A DNA stretch of 13,181 nt from the NCBI GenBank assembly GCA_024642805.1, contig JAHEAK010000071.1, positions 1 to 13,181 of the forward strand, given 5' to 3'. This document shows positions 1 through 11,825 of this stretch, piece after piece; position 1 is the stretch's first letter, and every line of letters starts with the position of its first letter. Source of the DNA: Kofleriaceae bacterium (GTDB taxonomy: Bacteria > Myxococcota_A > Polyangia > Haliangiales > Haliangiaceae). Below the pieces are notes generated by a model, which was not told the DNA's origin, ran no database searches, and worked only from the letters and a program-made list of their open reading frames with translations. The position numbers were made by a program, and so were the translations under genes.

Positions 1-50
1 CCAGGACCGGGCAACCAAGACCGGGCGACCAGGACCGGGCGACCACGACC
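1..50. repeat. 14-bp tandem repeat, about 3.5 copies
   Basis: Three consecutive 14-base units begin at 1, 15 and 29 with consensus CCAGGACCGGGCRA. A partial unit follows at 43-50 (CCACGACC) and then the periodicity stops. Units 1 and 3 differ at one position, and units 2 and 3 at one position. The array touches the left edge, so its true length is unknown. The period is not a multiple of three, which argues against a coding repeat. It lies downstream of the ribonuclease D stop codon. No function is assigned. Confidence 0.8.
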
Positions 51-152
51 TCTTGCTGCCCCGACCCGTCTGCCCTTGCCCGCCCCCCTACATCGGTCCC
101 GTGGCCAGCCCCGTAGCTCGGCCCGCCAGGGAAGCCCGGCGACGGACCAGAG
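51..152. other. GC-rich intergenic segment, no gene seen
   Basis: This stretch separates the tandem repeat from the ribonuclease D stop codon. A plus-strand reading frame runs through it and into the 3' end of ribonuclease D. Its translation is a proline, arginine and alanine-rich string typical of a GC-rich shadow frame, with no recognisable motif. I see no clear hairpin with a U-tract that would end the ribonuclease D transcript. Confidence 0.5.
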
Positions 153-1355
153 CTAGGAGTCCACCACCCGCACGCCGAGCTTGTCATCGGCGGCCAAGAG
201 GGCCTCGCCGCGCAGCCATCGCAGCGCCCGCTCGCCAATGACTTCGTAGCGCCAGCCTCGCAAGAGTTTGCACTCCTCCGCTCCTTTGCCCTTGCCAAGC
301 GAGTGCAGCACCAGGGCCTCGGCGTCTGCCTTGGCGGCAATCGACTTGGGTGGGATACCGATTTCCGTTGCCCGACCAGCAACCAAGGCGGTGATGACGC
401 TGGCCTGAGCCTGGCGAGCCGAGTCCAGGCTTGGCGGGATGGCCTGGACTTCGGTTGCCCGCAATCGGCCGCTAGCAATCGCGTCGACGATGGCCTGGCC
501 GTACTGGCGCACCATGTTCCCTCCGATTCCCTTTAGCTTCTTGAGCTCGTCCTGGCTCTTGGTGTTCTTTCGACACGCTTCGATGGCCGCCACGTCGGGG
601 ATGATCCAGGAGGGCGGCAGATTGTCCCGCAAGGCCAGCTCTTCGCGCCATGCCGCCAGCTCTTTGAGAGCGGCCAAGGCACTGCCTCGTAGACTGTTGG
701 CGCCGCCGATGTTGCGAAAGGCTTCGTCGGCGGGCAGTCGAGTGGCGGCCCCCTCCGAGAGGGCAACACTCTCCTCTTGTGCCCAGGCGCGCCGCTGACT
801 TTTGTCGAGGCTTGCCCGCAGGTGATCCCAGATGGGCAAGAGGTAGCGCACGTCGTCGAGGGCGTACTTCAGCTGCTTGTCGCTCAAGGGTCGCCGCATC
901 CAATTGGTGAACTGCGGCCCCTTGTCGAGTGTCTTGCCGAGAACTTGATTGACGAGATTGGCGTAGCCGATTTGCTCGGCGATACCTGCAAAGGCAGCGG
1001 CGATCTGGGTGTCGATGAAGGAGCCGGCTTTGACCTGATAACGCGTGCCCAAGAGACTCAGATCCTGCTTGGCGCCATGAGCCACAAGCAGCACGGCGTC
1101 GGAGGCGACCTGCTCAAAGACCGGTCCAAGCTCGGTATCGACGCCGTCGATGAGCGCCATGCACTGCTTGCCGCCTTCTTCCCAGCACAGCTGAACCAAG
1201 GCCAGGTCGGGTATGTATCGGTCGGCTGACATGAACTCGAGGTCCATGGCGAAACGGCCGCTCTGGGCTATGCGCGCAGCAATCTCAGCGATTGCGCTCG
1301 CGTCACGAACGAGCTCTGTGTCTTCGCGATTACTCAAGGCCTTGCCCCGTACCAT
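153..1355 (-). CDS. rnd: Ribonuclease D (DEDDy 3'-5' exoribonuclease with HRDC domain)
   Basis: Cytoplasmic 3'-5' exoribonuclease of the RNase D family, whose known role is trimming 3' ends of tRNA precursors and other small RNAs. All four catalytic acids of the DEDDy fold are visible in the 400 residues: D38 and E40 in MDLEF (Exo I), D98 in HGAKQDLSLLG (Exo II), and Y164 with D168 in YALDDVRYL (Exo III, the YxxxD form). A HRDC-like helical region follows at about 220-305, with a C-terminal extension beyond it. E. coli RNase D has 375 residues. The start at 1355 (ATG) gives a sensible N-terminus, but a TTG at 1337 is also possible because TATGGT at 1356-1351 resembles a -10 element and overlaps the first ATG. 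The gene is divergent from aconitase, with 74 bp between the start codons. Confidence 0.93.
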   Translation of the reverse strand: MVRGKALSNREDTELVRDASAIAEIAARIAQSGRFAMDLEFMSADRYIPDLALVQLCWEEGGKQCMALIDGVDTELGPVFEQVASDAVLLVAHGAKQDLSLLGTRYQVKAGSFIDTQIAAAFAGIAEQIGYANLVNQVLGKTLDKGPQFTNWMRRPLSDKQLKYALDDVRYLLPIWDHLRASLDKSQRRAWAQEESVALSEGAATRLPADEAFRNIGGANSLRGSALAALKELAAWREELALRDNLPPSWIIPDVAAIEACRKNTKSQDELKKLKGIGGNMVRQYGQAIVDAIASGRLRATEVQAIPPSLDSARQAQASVITALVAGRATEIGIPPKSIAAKADAEALVLHSLGKGKGAEECKLLRGWRYEVIGERALRWLRGEALLAADDKLGVRVVDS

Positions 1356-1390
1356 ACCCCCCTTTGCCGCACAAAATCGCGCTTCAGGGC

Positions 1391-1429
1391 TCGAACTGTG
1401 GACCAGGCGCGGTGCTATATTGCGCCGCG
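1391..1429 (+). promoter_or_regulatory. Putative promoter of aconitase, leaderless type
   Basis: TGCTATATT at 1413-1421 matches an extended -10 (TGnTATAAT). A weak -35-like TCGAAC lies at 1391-1396, 19 bp upstream. Only 8 bases (1422-1429) separate the -10 from the ATG at 1430, so transcription starting about 7 nt downstream would begin at or next to the start codon. No Shine-Dalgarno sequence is present. Confidence 0.5.
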
Positions 1430-4162
<2,733 letters not shown>

Positions 4163-4186
4163 TTTCGTCCAGAACTATTTCGGAGA

Positions 4187-4224
4187 TTGAGGGGGTCGGG
4201 AGCAATTTGCTAGAATCGATAGCA
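4187..4224 (+). promoter_or_regulatory. Putative sigma-70-like promoter of the CotH lipoprotein gene
   Basis: TTGAGG at 4187-4192 resembles a -35. After an 18-bp spacer comes TGCTAGAAT at 4208-4216, an extended -10. Eight bases (4217-4224) lie between the -10 and the GTG at 4225, the same geometry as at aconitase. No Shine-Dalgarno sequence precedes the GTG. It is the best-looking of the four putative promoters in the window. Confidence 0.55.
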
Positions 4225-5892
4225 GTGCCCTTCCGACCTCCGACCCCTCTCTTCGCCATCGGCCTCTTGGTTGGCGCGTGCACGGGCAGCGTCTCCCTTC
4301 CCGGTGACCCGCAGGGCGAGTGCGAGCTCGCACAAGTTCCCTCGGCTCCATCCATCGTGACACCGGCGGGTGGCGAGCTAAAGCAACCCGGCGAGCTCAT
4401 CCGATTCGAGGCCAGCCCTGCGGCGCCCCTCTCAGCGGAGACGCGCGAGGCGGAGTTCGAGCTCTTCCTCCTGGCTGGCGATCAGCCGACCACGAAGATC
4501 TGGACCGGCAGCCTGCAAACCTCCGGGGCGACGCTTGCGGTCAACCTCGACGAGGGCAGCTTCGAGGCTGGCTTCTCGACACTCGACGCCTGGCAGAGCT
4601 ATGCGGTGCGCTCCCGCGTGCGCGAGGGCGGCGCCGCTTGCCAGTTTAGCGAGTGGTCCGGATATCAGGACTTCCGTTTGGATGACGGCTCCGAGGCCCT
4701 CTTCAACGAAGACGAGATTCGCGACCTCGAGATCACGCTCTCGCCTGAGAGCTTCAGCGCCATCAGTGCCGAAGCGCTGCCACCTGGCTGCGTGCCCTAC
4801 TCGCGAAACTACTATCCTGGCAGCGTGACCTTCGATGGCGTTACCTACGACAACGCCGGCGTGCGCACCAAGGGCGGCTGCGGCTCTTCTCGCGACCTGA
4901 GCGGCAAAGCCTCTTTCAAGATCAACCTGAGCGATTTTGGCGACGGCTCGTCATGCCCCGTGACTCGCAGAGCTCGCGGCCTCAAACACCTCACCGTCAA
5001 CAATCAAGTCCAGGATGGCTCGGCGACCCACGAGCGCCTTGCCTACCAGCTCTACGACTTGGTTGGCGTTCCCGTGCCGCGTCGCGCTCCGATTCGCGTG
5101 TTCGTCAACAACCTCGGCAATCCTGGAGTTGGTCCCGAGCTTTGGGGCTTGTACCTGAACCTCGAGAGCATCGACCGCCGCTTCTTAGAGCGACGCTACG
5201 AGGGAACGGCCGCCGAGGGCATGCTCTACGAAGGCACCTACTTCTGTGATCTGACCCCGGAGAACAAGCCTGCTGACGAAAATGGTCCAGAGACCTGCTT
5301 CTCGAAGAAGTTCGACGTGGATTGCTCGGAGCCGGCCCTAGGCGGCGACCCCTTCACCTACGCGCCGCTTATTAGCTTCATCGATCAGATTGCCGCGCTG
5401 CCAAACGGTGGCTTCTATCCCGCCATCACCAACTTCGTCGACTTTGATGCCTACCTCAGTGAGTGGGCCGCCGAGACGATCATGAATCACTGGGACGGGG
5501 CCATCTTCGACATTCGCAACAACTACCGCGTCTATCACGACCCTGCAGCGAACAAGTGGGTCGTCATTCCGACCGGCATGGATCAGAGCTGGAACGAGGG
5601 CCAGCGGCCCATCGATCCGTGGGTACCCGCCAACATCATCGCGCGCAGGTGCCTGGAAGAGAAAGCCTGCGAAGACGCCTTTGCAGCCCGGCTCAAAGAG
5701 GTGCTGACCATCTTCGAGAATGCCAACTTCCCTGCTCGCGCCGAGGCCATCCGCACACAGATTGCCGCCGAGGTCGCCGCGGATCCGCGCAGAGAGAGCG
5801 GCGACTTCTCAGGACGAGTCGATGCGACGATCAACTTCATCAGCAATCGACCGGCGCAGATCAACGCCTGGCTGGCACAGCACGGCTACTAG
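4225..5892 (+). CDS. Lipoprotein with C-terminal CotH kinase-like domain
   Basis: The GTG start gives a short lipoprotein signal peptide: MPFRPPTPLFAIGLLVGAC, with lipobox VGAC and lipidated Cys19. The protein of 555 residues is therefore predicted to be membrane-anchored and exported. An upstream TTG at 4207 would overlap the -10 element and spoil the signal peptide. Residues about 40-151 look like a fibronectin/Ig-type beta sandwich (PSAPSIVTPAGGEL at the start, FSEWSGYQDFRL at the end). From about 158 the sequence follows the CotH pattern: GVRTKGG at 212-218, KASFKINL at 228-235, a region ending in GLYLNLESID, DIRNNYRVY from 429, and PTGMDQSWN ending at 457. These correspond to the CotH Lys-containing segment and the two Asp-containing segments. 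Bacillus CotH is an atypical protein kinase of the spore coat; the substrate here is unknown. Several cysteines in the exported part could form disulfides. It stands alone, convergent with the kinase gene across a 1-kb gap. Confidence 0.87.
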   Translation: MPFRPPTPLFAIGLLVGACTGSVSLPGDPQGECELAQVPSAPSIVTPAGGELKQPGELIRFEASPAAPLSAETREAEFELFLLAGDQPTTKIWTGSLQTSGATLAVNLDEGSFEAGFSTLDAWQSYAVRSRVREGGAACQFSEWSGYQDFRLDDGSEALFNEDEIRDLEITLSPESFSAISAEALPPGCVPYSRNYYPGSVTFDGVTYDNAGVRTKGGCGSSRDLSGKASFKINLSDFGDGSSCPVTRRARGLKHLTVNNQVQDGSATHERLAYQLYDLVGVPVPRRAPIRVFVNNLGNPGVGPELWGLYLNLESIDRRFLERRYEGTAAEGMLYEGTYFCDLTPENKPADENGPETCFSKKFDVDCSEPALGGDPFTYAPLISFIDQIAALPNGGFYPAITNFVDFDAYLSEWAAETIMNHWDGAIFDIRNNYRVYHDPAANKWVVIPTGMDQSWNEGQRPIDPWVPANIIARRCLEEKACEDAFAARLKEVLTIFENANFPARAEAIRTQIAAEVAADPRRESGDFSGRVDATINFISNRPAQINAWLAQHGY

Positions 5893-5895
5893 CTA

Positions 5896-5921
5896 GTTTC
5901 CATCCCAAAAAGGATGGAAAC
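5896..5921. terminator. Perfect 10-bp hairpin just after the CotH gene
   Basis: GTTTCCATCC (5896-5905) and GGATGGAAAC (5912-5921) are exact inverted repeats around the 6-base loop CAAAAA. The stem begins 4 nt after the TAG stop at 5890-5892. The position fits a transcription end or 3'-end stabilising structure. No U-tract follows on either strand, so a canonical Rho-independent terminator is not proven. Confidence 0.45.
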
Positions 5922-5925
5922 GGGA

Positions 5926-5945
5926 GCCCGAACAGCCGTTCGGGC
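5926..5945. terminator. Second perfect hairpin, 8-bp stem
   Basis: GCCCGAAC (5926-5933) and GTTCGGGC (5938-5945) pair exactly around the loop AGCC. It follows the first hairpin after 4 bases. It is GC-rich and strong but is followed by AAAGA, not a U-run, on the plus strand. Together the two hairpins could end or protect the CotH transcript, or they could be the edge of the decayed insertion to the right. Confidence 0.4.
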
Positions 5946-5967
5946 AAAGACACGAGACTCTTGGTGT

Positions 5968-6639
5968 CATCATCTCAACAGCTAGGCTTGAGTCTCGCCG
6001 GTTTCCGGAAAGGATCATGCAGTCAGTGATGAGGTTTGATGGCCCGGTTGACAAACAAATCTTGTGACCATAGTGGGTTTCGCGACCGCCTTTGCGAATC
6101 ACATCGGTGTGGGATTCAAAGATTGAGACGACTTCTCCGTTGCAGGTACTGACTCATCTGCAAAGACTCGACACTCCGTCTGATCTACGACCTGCAGTGC
6201 AAGTTCAATTATATCTTGCATCGAGTCCGCCAAAGCTGGCGCCGCCGGATGCTTGCGAAGCTTCAACGCCATCATGCTGCGACGTGCGTAGCCGATTGTC
6301 TTTTTCGTCAACTTGACGAGATCGCGATAGAGCGGGACTCGTTGCTTCTGTCTTTTCGCATTTTGAATGGCCCAGGCTCTGCGCTTAGCACGCCTGCAAT
6401 GGTTGGAATACGCCACCGAAACCAGCTTTGAGGCTTTTTGAGCTGGCGAGTTAGCTCGCGCACGCAATCCCAAATTAGGGATGAATCGGTCGGATCATGG
6501 ATATTCGTTTTCACCACTGTGCAGTCAGCACGAACGCGCGTGCCGTCTTCAACGCCGAGTTCTTGAGCACGATGATGCGGTGGACTGCTTCCCCCAACGC
6601 TCGAAGCAGAGGTAGTTGTCGTTGTAGAAATTGACGCAT
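5968..6639 (-). pseudogene. Decayed transposase remnant (ISNCY/IS1202-like), at least three frameshifts
   Basis: No single frame is open, but four minus-strand segments join into one recognisable transposase. Segment A, 6639 to about 6575, begins MRQFLQRQ and ends EAVHRII. Segment B, about 6574 to 6440, contains AQELGVEDGTRVRADCTVV and TNIHDPTDSSLIWDCVR. Segment C, about 6436 to 6131, contains HCRRAKRRAWAIQ, LYRDLVKLTKKTIGYARR and VVDQTECRVF. Segment D, about 6140 to 5968, contains VSIFESHTDVIRKGG, THYGHKICLSTG and GNRRDSSLAVEMM. The order matches DDE transposases of the ISNCY-like group as I remember them. The RADCT aspartate is the likely first catalytic residue and LITDC the likely second-acid region. 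The expected C-terminal part with the catalytic Glu is missing, as is the N-terminus. At the C/D junction, loss of one G from an ancestral GAG-AAG-GTC-GTC would explain the shift. The gene is inactive. No terminal inverted repeats were identified, and the family assignment is from memory. Confidence 0.75.
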
Positions 6640-6927
6640 CGGGCTCGGTCCTTTCGTTTTTGGTTTAGTCACCAGATTGAACCGATGTCCCCGATGCTTT
6701 TATTTCCGGAACCTATATCTTCTCAGGCAATCGGCGCTGCCAGGGCCTGCGCTGTGAGCGGAGAGGGACCCGTGAGCAGCCACGCACATTGAGTACTCGC
6801 TAGGCATCCAGCGCGAGGCTCGGGTAGCGTCGAGTTGCCGGTGCGCACAGAGAACTCGAATTTGTCGTAGCCGGTTCGACCGAAAAGCGATCAAATCTCT
6901 GACACTTTAGCTTCTGTGGGACGCGTA
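6640..6927. other. Intergenic stretch with no recognisable gene
   Basis: The roughly 290 bases between the transposase remnant and the kinase gene hold only short frames. A minus-strand frame at 6700-6894 (64 codons) is rich in Arg, Ser and Cys and has no motif. It is in the same frame as segment A of the transposase remnant but is separated from it by a TAA at 6702-6700. Another minus-strand frame reads LFGRTGYDKFEFSVRTGN around 6890-6835, which I cannot place. This could be more of the decayed element or ordinary intergenic DNA. Confidence 0.4.
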
Positions 6928-6935
6928 CTAGCTAG

Positions 6936-6941
<6 letters not shown>
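6926..6941. repeat. CTAG-rich repeat at the kinase stop, copy of the sequence at the CotH stop
   Basis: TACTAGCTAGCTAGTT occupies 6926-6941 and contains three consecutive CTAG units (6928-6939), one of which supplies the kinase TAG stop. TACTAGCTAG also occurs at 5887-5896, and CTAGCTAGTT at 5889-5898, over the CotH stop codon. The two copies bracket the gap that contains the transposase remnant. Confidence 0.6.
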
Positions 6942-10205
<3,264 letters not shown>

Positions 10206-10214
10206 TCCAGGACA

Positions 10215-10220
10215 AGCGTA
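10215..10220 (-). promoter_or_regulatory. Putative -10 element of the kinase gene
   Basis: On the minus strand GCTACGCT ends at 10215, with TACGCT as the TAnnnT core at 10220-10215. Nine bases separate it from the TTG start at 10205. GGA directly before the TTG is too close to act as a Shine-Dalgarno sequence. The match to a sigma-70 -10 is poor, so the call rests on shared geometry with the other three genes. Confidence 0.3.
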
Positions 10221-10247
10221 GCGGATTTCGTGGCACGAAGAATCAGC

Positions 10248-10261
10248 TATGGTTGGCGGGC
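10248..10261 (+). promoter_or_regulatory. Putative -10 element of the PLP enzyme gene
   Basis: GCTATGGT at 10246-10253 contains the TAnnnT core TATGGT at 10248-10253. Eight bases lie between it and the ATG at 10262. There is no convincing Shine-Dalgarno sequence (GGCGGG is only 1 nt from the ATG). It lies in the 56-bp gap shared with the divergent kinase promoter. No good -35 was found. Confidence 0.4.
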
Positions 10262-11263
10262 ATGAACTTTCCGCCGCGCGCGCAACTGGCCCAGTGTCCC
10301 ACCCCCCTCCACAAGCTCGATCGCATGGGGCAATCCCTCGGCGTGGAGCTGTACGTGAAGCGCGATGACTTGACTGGCGCCGAACTCAGTGGCAACAAGA
10401 TTCGAAAGCTCGAGTTCTTGTTGGCCGAGGCGCTTGCGCAGGGGTGTGATGTGGTCATCACCGGCGGCGGCGAGCAGAGCAACCACTGCCGCGCGACAGC
10501 GCTGGCGGCGACTCGTCTTGGTCTGGGCTCGGTCCTGTGTCTGCGAACCCTCGACAAGAAACAACCACCGCCGACTCGCGGCAACATTCTTTTAGATCGT
10601 CTAGCCGGCGCGGAGGTGGTCTGGATCGATCACGAGGATTGGGCTCACCAGCAAGAGACCTATGAGCGCGAAGCGGAGCGCCTTCGTCGAGCCGGGAAAA
10701 AGCCCTACATCATCCCCGAAGGTGGCTCTAACGCTCTCGGCGCATGGGGCTACATCGCCTGCGTCCAAGAGCTGAGCAAGCAGCTGGCCACCCTGCCGCG
10801 CAAAGCCACGACCCTGGTCTACGCCTGCGGCTCTGGCGGCACGGGCGCGGGACTCGTGATCGGCGGCAAGGCCTTTGGCTTTGCCGATCTGGGCGTGTCG
10901 ATTGCCGGTGTCAATGTCTGCGACGATCGCGACTACTTCGTCAAGAAGATTGGCGACATCGCCAAGGCCTTTGCCCGCGACTACGCCGGCCCAACGGTTG
11001 CCGACCACGAGATCGAGATCGTGGACGGCTACGTCGGTCGGGGCTACGCCAAGTCGCGCCCCGAGGAGCTCGAGTGTTTACGCGAGCTGGCCAGCAAAGA
11101 GGCGATCATTCTCGATCCCGTCTACACCGGCAAAGCCTTCTACGGACTGTGCCAGGAGCTTGGTAAGGACAAAGAGCGATTTGGCGAGCGCGTGGTCTTC
11201 TTGCACACTGGCGGCATCTTCGGCCTCTTTCCGGCCGCTGAGGCATTCGACGCGCTTTGGTAA
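10262..11263 (+). CDS. PLP-dependent D-cysteine desulfhydrase / ACC deaminase family enzyme
   Basis: A fold-type II PLP enzyme of 333 residues, the usual size of the family. Known members convert D-cysteine to pyruvate, H2S and ammonia, or open the ring of 1-aminocyclopropane-1-carboxylate to 2-oxobutyrate and ammonia. Visible features are KRDDLTG, then SGNKIRKLEFLL with the PLP Schiff-base lysine at Lys46, then GGGEQSNHCR with the active-site Ser73 and Asn74, the phosphate-binding glycine loop CGSGGTGAG, and DPVYTGKAFYGL and HTGGIFGLF near the end. The C-terminal HTGG resembles D-cysteine desulfhydrase more than typical ACC deaminase, but I cannot fix the substrate from sequence alone. The frame is open upstream to 10187, but that part overlaps the divergent kinase gene, so ATG 10262 is preferred. 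It is divergent from the kinase and ends 1 base from the convergent thioredoxin-like gene, leaving no room for a separate terminator. Confidence 0.88.
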   Translation: MNFPPRAQLAQCPTPLHKLDRMGQSLGVELYVKRDDLTGAELSGNKIRKLEFLLAEALAQGCDVVITGGGEQSNHCRATALAATRLGLGSVLCLRTLDKKQPPPTRGNILLDRLAGAEVVWIDHEDWAHQQETYEREAERLRRAGKKPYIIPEGGSNALGAWGYIACVQELSKQLATLPRKATTLVYACGSGGTGAGLVIGGKAFGFADLGVSIAGVNVCDDRDYFVKKIGDIAKAFARDYAGPTVADHEIEIVDGYVGRGYAKSRPEELECLRELASKEAIILDPVYTGKAFYGLCQELGKDKERFGERVVFLHTGGIFGLFPAAEAFDALW

Positions 11264-11264
11264 G

Positions 11265-11825
11265 CTAGAGCAGACCCTTGATCTCGCGCTCGAGAGAACC
11301 GGCGGTCACCGCGCCTGGCGAGTCGAACATCAGTCGACCGGTGCGCGAGTACACGAAGTTGGTTGGCAGGGCATTGGGATCCCCGAAGGAGGCCGATATC
11401 TCGCGGCTCACGCGCACCACGGGATAGTCGAGGCCGTAGCGCTTCTTGAAGGCGACCAGCTGGGCATCCGAGACCTGGTCGGTCATGAGGCCAAGCAGCA
11501 CGACTTCTTGATCTTTGTACTTGCGGGCGACCTTGGCCAGATCGGGAATCTCCGATTGGCAGGGATGACACCAGGTAGCGAAGAAATTGATGATGACCAC
11601 TTTGCCGATGAGCGCATCGTGGGTCCAGACCGTGCCGTCTTCATCGATGAGATCGACGGCTGGCAAGCAGGCAGGCCCGTCTTGAAAACAATCGGCCACC
11701 GCTTCCTTCATGCCGACCTTGACGGCGCCGTGCTTATCGACGCTGACGTTCGAGAACTGCAGCATCACGAACACAATGATTCCCACGACGGCGGCGGTTA
11801 GAACGGCGATGAGTGTCTTGTTCAT
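11265..11825 (-). CDS. Membrane-anchored TlpA-like thiol-disulfide oxidoreductase
   Basis: A 186-residue protein with an uncleaved-looking N-terminal hydrophobic anchor at about 5-23 (MNKTLIAVLTAAVVGIIVFV), which predicts a periplasmic catalytic domain. The thioredoxin-like fold has the active site FFATWCHPC with Cys86 and Cys89, followed by the cis-proline motif ALPTNFVY at Pro154. The sequence is of the TlpA/ResA/AhpC-TSA type, which mostly reduces disulfides, for example in cytochrome c maturation. An extra cysteine pair, Cys46 and Cys53 in DCFQDGPAC, precedes the domain and could form a structural disulfide or a partner redox site. Its ATG overlaps the gpmI stop as TAATG, sharing one base, so the two genes are almost certainly co-transcribed and translationally coupled. 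No cytochrome or other partner gene is in the window, so the target is unknown. Confidence 0.9.
   Translation of the reverse strand: MNKTLIAVLTAAVVGIIVFVMLQFSNVSVDKHGAVKVGMKEAVADCFQDGPACLPAVDLIDEDGTVWTHDALIGKVVIINFFATWCHPCQSEIPDLAKVARKYKDQEVVLLGLMTDQVSDAQLVAFKKRYGLDYPVVRVSREISASFGDPNALPTNFVYSRTGRLMFDSPGAVTAGSLEREIKGLL

Noticed and set aside
1..50. CRISPR array
   Set aside because: The units are contiguous 14-mers without spacers, and no cas gene is nearby.
777..1229. 150-codon plus-strand frame antisense to ribonuclease D
   Set aside because: It lies wholly inside a well-supported gene; its composition is a mirror of the ribonuclease D codons and it has no family motif.
1292..1429. 46-codon upstream extension of the aconitase frame
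   Set aside because: It overlaps the divergent ribonuclease D coding region and the putative promoter, its translation is unlike aconitase N-termini, and ATG 1430 has matching promoter geometry.
6700..6894. Possible 64-codon minus-strand small protein beside the transposase remnant
   Set aside because: There is no start context, motif or hydrophobic pattern; it is most likely decayed or non-coding DNA.
10875..11801. 308-codon plus-strand frame across the PLP enzyme end and the TlpA-like gene
   Set aside because: It covers two well-supported genes in other frames, changes composition midway, and has no family match that I recognise.
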